From contig NC_083587.1 of assembly GCF_027579695.1 (NCBI RefSeq), positions 39,323,732-39,387,731 on the forward strand: 64,000 nucleotides of DNA. The letters are read 5' to 3'. Positions 52,248 through 64,000 of this stretch are shown here, piece by piece. This DNA comes from Neoarius graeffei (Eukaryota; Chordata; Actinopteri; Siluriformes; Ariidae). Positions within the stretch are counted from its first letter, which is position 1; each line of letters opens with the position of its first letter. Under the pieces are notes generated by a model. The model was given only the letters and a program-made list of their open reading frames with translations. It made no database searches and was not told the origin of the DNA. The translations under genes were made by a program, and so were the position numbers.

Positions 52248-52431
52248 ATGGTGTTCCTGGGTGGTCCTGTGTCTCGGTCCCTGTGCACTGAGCAGAAACT
52301 CAGCTCTTTCCGTCTGCACTGGCTCACCATGTTGATCGCAGCGCTTCTCATCCTGTCCACAAGTGCCACCTGTGCGCAATGCACCACGGTCGAGCAAGAT
52401 CTGCACATCGTTCACAACGTGGACAACAGAA
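52248..52431 (+). CDS. prlh2: prlh2-like coding exon A (signal peptide)
   Basis: It encodes residues 1-61, ending VEQDLHIVHNVDNR, with one base left over before donor gtatgt (52432). The exon probably begins at 52221, after the acceptor ttttctttag. Confidence 0.85.
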
Positions 52432-54292
52432 GTATGTAGATCGAAGTGCTGTCAGAGACATAGATTTAAGGCTTAGAAAACGGGTCAAGAACACACCGCA
52501 TGCCTCCCCGTCCGAAAAACTAAAAAAAAGTTTTAGTACATGGCTATTTGGAATTGTGACTTTGATTGTATTGCAGATACCAAGATATACCTGCTGTTTT
52601 TTTAATTAATAAGGTTTAAAAAAATAAACAAAAATCATTACATGGGATTGAGCTGAAGAGTTTATGGTATAAATTTATATTTAATAGTAGGTCTGAGCTT
52701 AGGTTTTTTCGCTCGTGACACGAATGCAGTGAAAAGCAAGCTGGACGAGTCCTGTTGGATTTTACCAGGACGTGGGAACATCGTGCATCGACATAATAAC
52801 ATACTGTATTCCTGGACTGCACTGTAGACTACATGTAAAGAGTGTGCACCATCCTTTTATGTTTATGGTATCGTTAACACGCATGTTCACAAGCCAAAAT
52901 GATAAGATGCTGCAGCAGGCTTACTGCGTACACACACACGGGTCGGCTGTCCGGCTACTGCTCGTATTCTTTAATAGGGTATCCCTGTACTCACTATACC
53001 CCGTGTATGTACATGGTACACGTGCCGTTTTGGGGGTGAGGCTCACTTTGATTTTTATGACAGCGGCTGGATAGGTCTGTGAAAGATGTAAATTTTTGCA
53101 ACGGCTCTGTAGAAATCTGCTTGAAATCCCCTGAGTCTTGGGAACTATTTTGGGGACTTATTATAGGACTTGTTCACATGCAGCTCACACAATCTTTGTA
53201 TCGTTATCTCAGTCTGTTAGACTCAGGAGCTCAGACTGCAGTTACTGACTTTATATTATAGACACGCAACTCTTGCAGTCTTTGTTTATAGTTATTTCAG
53301 TATTGAGCTCTGTCTTAAGTGGCCATTTACATTCCGTCAGTTTTCCTGGGTATATTTACTGTCTTAGATGTACATTGAATGTCCTGAGCAGGAGCTCAGA
53401 TTGCAGTTGCTAAAATAGTAATAATTTATTGATATAAAGTGTTTTGTGGTCAGTGTACGACACTGTAGTGTGTCATATGACGATGCAACTTTCATAAATA
53501 TTACCATATATCAGTTGTAATTATGTTCTACGTATATACCTGCAACTCTGACTATCATTTTCAAGTGACTAATAAAATGGGTTTGAAAGTTCCTACTTTT
53601 AAAACATATTTCTGATATGGTAATTTTCTTTAAGAGATTTCATTTATATGTCTCTGATTGCTCGAAATGTGTCTCCGGGCATTTAAAAACTGCAGAGCTT
53701 CCGGGGGCCTCTGACGGCCCCCAGGCCCCCCCTTCCCATTTTCCTGGAGCCGCCCTGTCTGGTCAAGGTTTCATTTGATGAAGACCTGAACTGACATGGA
53801 TGAAGATATCCCGGGGATTTTAATGTTAATATAATTGAGTGAAAATGTGAGGATTGAGATCTAGACCAAATCTATCATTAAAAGCACAAATATATAAAAA
53901 TGAATTAAAGTTAAAATATATATTATCAAAATTTGCACAACAAAAAAACAAACCCTAGGTTAATTGGACATCTGGCTGATCAGCAAATGGTAAATTATTA
54001 ACATCAGAAAATGAAAAATCACTCAAGCCCCCCTGCTCTTTTTTTTGTCCTTGCGCACTCATATTGCTTTTCTTTTTCCTCCACCACAGGTCCAGAGATC
54101 GACCCGTTCTGGTATGTGGGTCGCGGCGTGAGACCCATCGGCCGCTTCGGGAAGCGCGAGAGTGACGCACCATTACAGCACGCGCTCCTCCTGCTCGTGC
54201 TCAGAGCGCTCAGGAACACGGAGCACACGCGCAGCCAAGCCTCCTCCCCAAACATGGACTATTACCCAGAAGTGCACAAATCCTATACTTGA
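52248..54292 (+). CDS. prlh2: Prolactin-releasing peptide / C-RFa precursor (prlh2-like), two coding exons
   Basis: This encodes the precursor of a secreted RFamide neuropeptide of the PrRP/C-RFa type, which acts on the PrRP receptor and affects prolactin release, feeding and stress in fish. Coding parts are 52248-52431 and 54090-54292, joined as aga-a|gt in phase: 387 nt, 128 residues. The N terminus has a hydrophobic signal core (MLIAALLILSTSATCA). After Arg61 comes the 20-residue peptide SPEIDPFWYVGRGVRPIGRF, then GKR, so Gly is the amide donor and KR the dibasic cleavage site. This peptide matches carassius RFamide as I remember it. The rest (ESDAPLQHALLLLVLRALRN to the stop) is a C-terminal spacer. 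The start could be Met1 or Met28; Met28 has A at -3 and gives a compact signal peptide. Naming it prlh2 rather than prlh is inferred from the C-RFa sequence and the chmp4c/zfand1 neighbourhood. Confidence 0.92.
52432..54089 (+). other. Intron of the prlh2-like gene
   Basis: A 1.66-kb intron with clean gtatgt and cag borders. 53690-53760 (gcttccgggggcctctgacg) is a GC-rich repeat scrap. Otherwise it is free of recognisable transposons, unlike the rest of the window. Confidence 0.7.
54090..54292 (+). CDS. prlh2: prlh2-like coding exon B (RFamide peptide)
   Basis: The acceptor is ttcctccaccacag and the stop codon is tga at 54290-54292. It encodes (S)PEIDPFWYVGRGVRPIGRF-GKR and the C-terminal spacer. 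It has much higher GC than the flanking intron. Confidence 0.92.
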
Positions 54293-54591
54293 ACCGAAGG
54301 AGAAACATGTTAGTTATTATTACCAGAAGGAAGACCAGCAACTAATTCCATCTGAGTTAAGGTAGCTTACTGAAGTACTGGTACCAAATTGTACTTTATT
54401 ATCAAAAGGTAACAGAAATATGACATACGGAACCGACGGTATAGGTCAAATTAACCAATTTACAGGAGGCAGACATTTTGAATTAGAATAAGTCAGTTTT
54501 CTGTCCAAAACGACTCCAACTACCTACATAACAGTTTATGAAAGGTGCATTAAATACACATAACTGTTTTAAAGGTCTAAAAAATTGTAAT

Positions 54592-54597
54592 AATAAA
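54592..54597 (+). promoter_or_regulatory. prlh2-like polyadenylation signal
   Basis: AATAAA lies 300 bp after the stop codon, preceded by an AT-rich 3' untranslated region without repeats. Confidence 0.65.
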
Positions 54598-54599
54598 GT

Positions 54600-55757
54600 T
54601 TCAGTACTACAACAAAAGGTCAAGTACAGTAGTGAGAGACCTGTACTCAATGTTGCTCTTTAGTTGATTATAACTGATGATTTTTCTGTTTGTCTCCTAA
54701 TACCAGATTTTATTTTTTACATATCGAAGACCATCGTTTTTTTTTATTTTATCTCTTCATTCCTGTTTTCACTTCCAAATGTAGTTATTGCTTAAATATA
54801 TGTCCATATGCATTAATGTAATCGATTCCTCATTAACTGAGTAAACACATGCAACCTTGACCTTCTCATTTGGTTGTTGAAAATGAACCCCTTAAATTTC
54901 TGTTTAAAGCAAAGTACCATTCAGTATGAATGTCAGGTATGCAAACTTTATTCAGGTATTCTTTTTGTCAATCAGGACAAATTTGGCAAATGGAAATTTG
55001 AGCCCATTGTCATTACTTTGATTATTTTCCTTATCCGACGGGGTGGGGAAAAACACAATGGCTTAAAATGTCAAAATGAAATGGTTTGAGGGATTGTAGT
55101 TTCCAGTCTCTCTTCTCCTTCAAAACACAAGATGGGCCATCAGAAACTCAACACACAATATGTAGGACACATACTGACAATTCTTATAATTCTTATTAAC
55201 ACATCCTGAATATAACTAACACATCCATACTTATTTATTTTTTACAATAGAAAAATACCAGATATTTTATCCTTGTCAACTGCACTTTTTCTTGGGAAAT
55301 TTGTACATCTATCTGAACAAGAAACATGCATTTGTACATAGACATCATCAGAGACAACCATGAAGAGGGCTCATTTAAGAAGGTGTGTGTGTGGGGGGGG
55401 ACCCTAAGTGTTTGTAAGTAGTAATAGAGCAAACACATTGCTTCGAGCAAGAAACTAAACATTAAATTCTCAACAAAATCATGGATTTTATTATTTTCCC
55501 CAAACACTGCCCTAAAGCACCCTGTTTCAGCTAACTATTGAGTTTTGAGTTCTGTCACAGCAATAGATTTGTCATGGGGATTACAGAAATTGAGGTTGAA
55601 TATTGATTAGTTTTAATTTCCAGAAGCACAATTTCTCCCATTCATCATGGTTAGACCCCACCTATTGTAAACACACATAAAATACTTAAAAGAGTAGATA
55701 TAACCAAAAAAAAAAAATCAGAAGAGATGTAATTATTTAAGCTCCCCCTAATATGTA
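54600..55757. other. Downstream of the prlh2-like gene, nothing recognised
   Basis: AT-rich, no exon, RNA gene or transposon signature identified. Confidence 0.45.
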
Positions 55758-55760
55758 CTA

Positions 55761-57486
55761 GTGCATCTCAAAAAATTATAATGTTGTGAATTTTTTTTTT
55801 GTAATTTAATTAAAAAAGGGAAACTTTCATACATTCTATATTCATTACATGTAAAATGAAACATTTCAAGCCTTTTTTTTTTTTTTTTTACATTTGATGA
55901 TGATGGCTTATAGCTCATGAAAATCAGACATCCAGTATCTCAAATTATTAGAATATTTCATTTCAAGTTTGAGTAAAACAGCATAAATACTATGTATCTC
56001 TTGGTCTAGTTCAGTACACACAACCACAATCATGGGGAAGACTGCTGACTTGACAGTTGTCCAGAAGATAATCACTGACAAGGAAGGTAAACCACAGAAG
56101 GTCATTGCTGAAAAGGCTGGCTGGAAAAGGTGCACAAGCAACAGGGGCGACTGCAGCCTTGAGAGGATTGTCAAGAAAAGTAAATTCAAGAACTTGGGAG
56201 AGCTTCACAAGGAGTGAATGGAGGCTTGTGTCAGTGCATCAAGAGCCACCACGCACAGACATCTTCAGGAAAGGAGCTACAACTGTCGCATTCCTAATAT
56301 TAAGCCACTCCTGAACCAGAGACAACGTCAGAAGCGTCTTATCTGGGCTAAGGAGAGAAAGAACTGGACTGTTGCTCAGTGGTCCAAAGTCCTCTTTTCA
56401 GATGAAAGATAAAATTTGCCCAAATCACGCCTCCCTGGGCCTCCCTGGGGTGGTGTTCCAGGCATGTCCCCCCGGGAGGAGGCCCCGGGGAAGACCCAGG
56501 ACACGCTGGAGGGACTATGTCTCTCGGCTGGCCTGGGAACGCCTCGGTGTTCTTCCCGAGGAGCTGGCCGAGGTGTCTGGGGAAAGGGAAGTTTGGGCTT
56601 CCCTGCTTAGACTGCTGCCTCCGCGACCCGGTCCCGGATAAAGCGGAAGAAGACGAGACGAGACGAGACGAGATAAAATTTGCATTTCATTTGGAAATCG
56701 AGGTCCTAGAGTCTGGAGGAAGAGTGGAGAGGCACAGAATCCAAGGTGTTTGAAGTCCAGGGCGAAGTTTCTGCAGTCTGTGATGATTTGGGGTGCCATG
56801 TCATCTGATAGTGTTGGCCCACTGTGTTCTATCAAGTCCAAATTCAACACAGCCATCTACCAGGAGATTTTAGAGCACTTCATGCTTTCATCTGCTGACA
56901 AGCTTTATGGAGATACCGATTTCTTTTTCCAGCAGGACTTAGCAACTGCCCACAGTGCCAAGACTACTACCAAATGGTTTGCTGACCATGATATTACTGT
57001 GCTTGATTGGCCAGCCAACTTGCCTGACCTGAACCCCAGACAGAATCTATGGAATATTGTCAAGAAGAAGATGAGAAACACCTGACCCTAAAATACAGAT
57101 GAGTTGAAGGTCGCTATCAAAGCTTCAGTACCACCTCAGCAGTGCTACAGGCTGATCGCCTCCATGCTACGCCACATTAATGCAATAATTCATGGAAAAG
57201 GAGCTCCACCCAAGTATTAAGTGTACAAATGAACATGCTTTTCAGAAGTTGGACATTTTTGTATTGTAAATCATTTTTGATTTATCTTTGGAAATATTCT
57301 AATAATTTGAGATACTGGATTTCTGAGCGATAAGCCATAATCATTAAAATTAAAACAAACAATAAAAAGGCTTGAAATACTTCACTTTGTGTGTAACGAA
57401 TATAGACCATGTGAAAGTTTACATTTTTTAATTAAATTATGAAAAAAATTAACTTTTTCATAATATTCAATTTTTTTGAGATGCAC
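55761..57486 (+). mobile_element. Tc1-like element, interrupted by a LINE 3' end
   Basis: Ends GTGCATCTCAAAAAATTATA / (inverted) GTGCATCTCAAAAAAATTGA lie next to TA. The transposase starts at 56032 (MGKTADLTVVQKIITDKEGK). After a frame change come ASRATTHRHLQERSYNCRIP and VLFSDE (first Asp). The C-terminal half (56750-57085) has VMIWGAMSSDS, FFFQQDLATAHSAKTTTKWF and LPDLNPRQNLW. Gln replaces the catalytic Glu normally found in PDLNPIEN. A 253-bp LINE fragment is inserted at the first catalytic motif. Confidence 0.9.
56420..56672 (+). mobile_element. 3' end of a non-LTR retrotransposon inserted in the Tc1
   Basis: It encodes RRPRGRPRTRWRDYVSRLAW and ERLGVLPEELAEVSGEREVW, the C terminus of a LINE polyprotein common in fish, and ends in (GACGA)n. 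The target duplication ATAAAATTTGC (56409-56419 and 56673-56683) is perfect, so it is a bona fide 5'-truncated insertion. The clade is not determined. Confidence 0.85.
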
Positions 57487-57882
57487 TAGCACTTTTCTCA
57501 CACTAATTAGGACATACATACCTTTTCTATTAATTTCAGTATAAGCATATATATAGTAGCATATATATATATACAGTATAAATAACTGTAAGGTTATTTT
57601 TTACTGACATTATCTATCACATCTCAAATAACTAAAAACTGTACCTGTTTAGTGTCTCTGTGGCCTGTCATGTTTAGTGTAGTTTGTGGATTTATTTTAA
57701 CCTCCTCACCACCTACTGTATGACCTTGCAGCCATATTAGAAACCGAAATTTTGATCATGTTGCTTGCAGTTTATCTCTTGTGGGTGCCTGGGTGTATTA
57801 TACACTCAGTAGTTGATGCTTGCGGACGTGCTCTGTCCGGCTTTTTAAGTTCTAATATGAAATGATAGTAGTCAGACATAGT

Positions 57883-58013
57883 ACACAGCAAAATCCCCAG
57901 TGTTGAATTAACACCCAGAGTGTTGATTTAACACCCTACTGTGTTTATATATGTCCAATTGGACACAAATTAACTCCGAAAGTGTTAATTCAACACTGAG
58001 GAATTTGCTGTGT
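57883..58013. mobile_element. Small palindromic MITE
   Basis: 131 bp whose arms acacagcaaaatccccagtg + ttgaattaacac and its inverse (gtgttaattcaacactgagg) cover nearly the whole unit. The 5' CAC end would suit a CACTA-type MITE, but no target duplication is certain. Confidence 0.7.
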
Positions 58014-58596
58014 AGGGTACACTTTACTGTAAAATGCACATTGCTTTTTCTTTCATTTTTGACTGCCAATTTTGGTTGAATATAGGCTAAACACAGGCAG
58101 GAAACGAAGTTGGGCGAGTACAACAGACAGCCCTGCACTGTCGGACTAATCTGAGGAATTTACAGGAGACAATTGTTTGTATTTGTTGCTTTGAACTTTT
58201 TGTTCCTAATTTGCACAGAATTAAGAAAATTTCAATTTAAGCATCACTTGTTGCTCTATGTTGTCAGAGTCATAGCTCTATGTCGCGGACACACGTCACA
58301 GAAAATGAGCAGTTGCTTGTTGTTTTGTTGTTTACTAGGGTGAGTGTAGGAAAAAAGTTCAAAAGTAGAGTCTAAATGGTTCTTCAGTTTAGTTCAAGCA
58401 GAACCCTATAAAAGAGGATCTCCTTATTAGAGATGGTACAACCTTCCTATCGTCCTAATGAATAGTTAAATATCCAAAGAACCTTTAAGGGTGTCTTTGT
58501 TTTAAGAGTGTAGCAACTGAATAGACTTAAGTTATGCATGTAATAGGTAGAAGTTATGGTGGTACATATATTACACTGACTTTTCTTTCCGATGTG

Positions 58597-60318
<1,722 letters not shown>

Positions 60319-60540
60319 TAACTACGTATATCTGGATGTTGTCTCATGTTACTGAAAGTCTTCTTAATGATTGGTACTGAAATGTAATTCTATTAAGAAC
60401 TCGTATAAAAAAAACCCCAATAATCTTTAGATTACACTTTTGATCTAAGACCTTTTCACTACATCAAGAAAAGGAATTTAGAATTCAATCTAGAACACAG
60501 AAATTTTTATAGCTTATTTTGTTGTATTAGGAATTAAATG

Positions 60541-60700
60541 AGACAATGGTAACTCAGTGGTTAAGACTCTGGGCTACTTATGAGATCACCAAGCGGCCGT
60601 TTTTGGTCCTTAAGCAAGGTTCTAAACCCTCTGTGCTCCACGGCTTCTGAATTATGGCTGATCGTGTGCCCTGAATCCAGCTTCCTAATAAGCTTGGATA
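60541..60700 (+). mobile_element. Old tRNA-derived SINE fragment (family 4)
   Basis: Motifs ggtaactcagtggttaagac, ccttaagcaaggttctaaac, cctctgtgctcc and cagcttcctaataagcttgg atatgc follow the usual order of a common fish SINE. The B box region is diverged. Confidence 0.55.
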
Positions 60701-61599
60701 TGCAATGCACATAATTTGACTGTACTGTATGAAGATATGTGCCAATGCAGGATATATTTAGCTTCTAAAATAAATGCAGGACTAATGCAATAGCTAATCT
60801 GGAGCAAATTATACCCAAATTCATGCACACACAAGCAGCTTGTGTGTGCAAATTGCATGTATGTATTTATACACCAAATTTCTTTGTGGTTAGCGTTAGT
60901 GAAGAATGTAATTTTCAAATGAAAAGTGACTCTTCAGTTTAAACACTTTCAAACACTGCTGTTATGTCTGGGGGTCACTGTAATCAGAATATTGTGGCAG
61001 CAAAGTCAACAGCATTCAGGTAAATTATAGTTGTGCTGATTTGATCTGATAATTGGCATACACACGAGATAGTCCAATCTGATTTGGGAACTTGTGTTAA
61101 ATACACTGGTCAGTACGCTGACCCACACAGAAATATTTAAAATATGAGTGTGTGTGTGTGCGTGTGTTAATGGAGAGGCAGCCATCCATACTGATTAGGA
61201 AATCAGACATTGTATATGACGTACACACACACACACACACACACACTCTCTTAAAATCTTTATCTTGTAATGAAAGAAGGGCTTTAAATATGACAATTGC
61301 TTCAATTATCATTGTCCACACAATGTTCAGTATCATTGCATGTACTGAACATTGTTTGGAGAATTTTGAACATATCTGCTTCAAAAGGCCCTGTGGTAGG
61401 TTTTCTTAATTCCACCATGACATTTCACTCATATACCATTCTTACCATATACAGTTTGACCTCTTTTGGGAACACAGATCATACACAATTATTTTTTTGT
61501 CACACTTTCAACATACAGGACCAAAACACAAACACCTATAACACTTCAGGAAGGAATTTCCAGAATGTACAACAATGTGACATTTACAATAATCATATA
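60700..61599. other. Intergenic, nothing but microsatellites recognised
   Basis: (TG)n at 61147-61168 and (CA)n at 61221-61247 are the only structured parts. Confidence 0.5.
61221..61247. repeat. (CA)n microsatellite
   Basis: About 12 CA units, with a shorter (TG)n about 60 bp upstream. Confidence 0.9.
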
Positions 61600-63020
<1,421 letters not shown>

Positions 63021-64000
63021 TAGGTAAAACTCTATGTATTGTCTGTGGAGCATCTGTGAATATACTCTCTGTGATGATTTGTAGAGGAGTGTAGACTCCT
63101 TTAAGGCAGAAAAAAACAGAGCAAGTCTCTGGGACATGGAGCACGGAAGTGTAATAAAACTCCATTGTTTCATTATGAATGTTCAGGTGCTCTGGATTGA
63201 AACTCAAGAGAGGAAGAGTTCACACCAAGAAAACATTGCAAATCCCAAAATGCTTCAGGCAGATGGGTGAGGGATGGAGTGGGAACTTAATTTATATGGA
63301 ATCTCATAAAATCCCTCTTGTTCATTTGGATCTTTTTGTGAGACTGGAGGATAGCTGAGGAGCTGTATAGGAACAGATATATTTGGAACAAGGCACTGGG
63401 GTGGGCCTGGTGATCAGTTGGTGGAAATCATAAGGTGGAGCTAGATGAGGTTGAGGTTCACAGACCAGGATGGAGATTGTGTCTGTTATTGTCATGGCTC
63501 CAAAGATCTCGACTCTGCCTCTGACTTTTCTGGAGAGAAAGAAACTTGCTTTAGGACAGAGGTTTCCAACAGAACATTAGTTCCCAATCCCATGTCTGAT
63601 GAAGATGGAAGTGGGAGAAGGATGCTATCGTGAATCAGATGTGATTCTGCTTTTAAGACTCTTTCATAAGCAAAAAGTGGGAAAAAAAACCCTCCATATG
63701 TATTGACTGCAAGTGTTATTACTCTTATACTTACAAAAATGATGAACAATAAATATCCTGCAGCTAAACTGGCAAACAACAAAAGTACATTATCGATCTT
63801 TGATACCTGTTAGGGTACACAATTTGCAAAGGAAACCTTTTGAATTGCATTGTGGGATTTTATGAGTGAACCACATCTTATCCACTGTGCTTTTGGATAT
63901 GATTAATAATGAAAAATCTCCTAAAACAGTGCACTAGAACATCCGTAGGGTGGCTTCCACATTAAAAATAAAAAATAAAAATTACTAAAGGTGAATGATT
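63021..64000. other. Right end of the window, nothing recognised
   Basis: Short frames at 63445-63633 (+) and 63782-63492 (-) overlap and have no motif. No exon-like sequence with splice sites was identified. Confidence 0.45.

Noticed and set aside
53690-53760. GC-rich patch in the prlh2 intron as a possible alternative exon
   Set aside because: It resembles a repeat scrap (ccgggggcctctgacggccc) and has no suitable splice borders in frame with the precursor.
63445-63782. Overlapping short frames on both strands near the right edge
   Set aside because: No recognisable domain or splice sites; the two frames overlap antiparallel, typical of chance.

Overview
This is nuclear DNA from a teleost fish. 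The host genes have spliced exons with GT/AG borders and resemble fish or vertebrate proteins. The DNA around them is packed with Tc1/mariner, hAT and CACTA-like transposons, L2-type and other LINEs, and at least three tRNA-derived SINE families. The species cannot be fixed from the sequence; an otomorph such as a catfish is a guess based on the Tc1 load.

Three host genes are supported. (1) chmp4c, an ESCRT-III subunit, lies on the minus strand: exon 1 at 12600-12801, exon 2 at 5665-5842, and the start of exon 3 at 1-48, where the gene runs off the left edge. (2) zfand1, an AN1 zinc-finger stress-granule/p97 cofactor, lies on the plus strand in eight coding exons from 20753 to 39544, giving 270 residues. 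The head-to-head order chmp4c-zfand1 is also the mammalian order. (3) A prolactin-releasing-peptide/C-RFa gene (prlh2-like) lies on the plus strand at about 51.6-54.6 kb. It has a TATA box, a probable non-coding first exon, and two coding exons for a 128-residue precursor with one amidated RFamide peptide.

Layout. 49-5664 is chmp4c intron 2 (solo-LTR-like fossil, L2 LINE, SINEs, fold-back element, DD41D mariner). 5843-12599 is intron 1 (SINEs, a THAP fragment, and a SINE broken by a CACTA-like element that itself carries a hAT element and another SINE). 12.9-20.6 kb separates the two divergent genes and holds a 3.75-kb 77-bp minisatellite with a 914-bp higher-order repeat, a stretch rich in AGGTCA half-sites, and a hAT element. 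20.7-39.8 kb is zfand1 with transposon-filled introns. 39.8-51.5 kb is almost entirely nested transposons. 54.6-64 kb holds three long Tc1 elements and little else.

No operon-like or defence system is present. The most unusual structures are transposon-rearrangement products: a Tc1 element whose middle is replaced by an inverted copy of its own left flank plus its terminal repeat (58288-60318); a Tc1-family MITE sitting exactly between two ~265-bp direct copies of its target (47580-51251); two different Tc1 families fused 5'-half to 5'-half (23173-25071); and a fold-back transposon whose arms enclose a 30-bp minisatellite (36789-38034). All identifications were made by reading the sequence; no database search was run.
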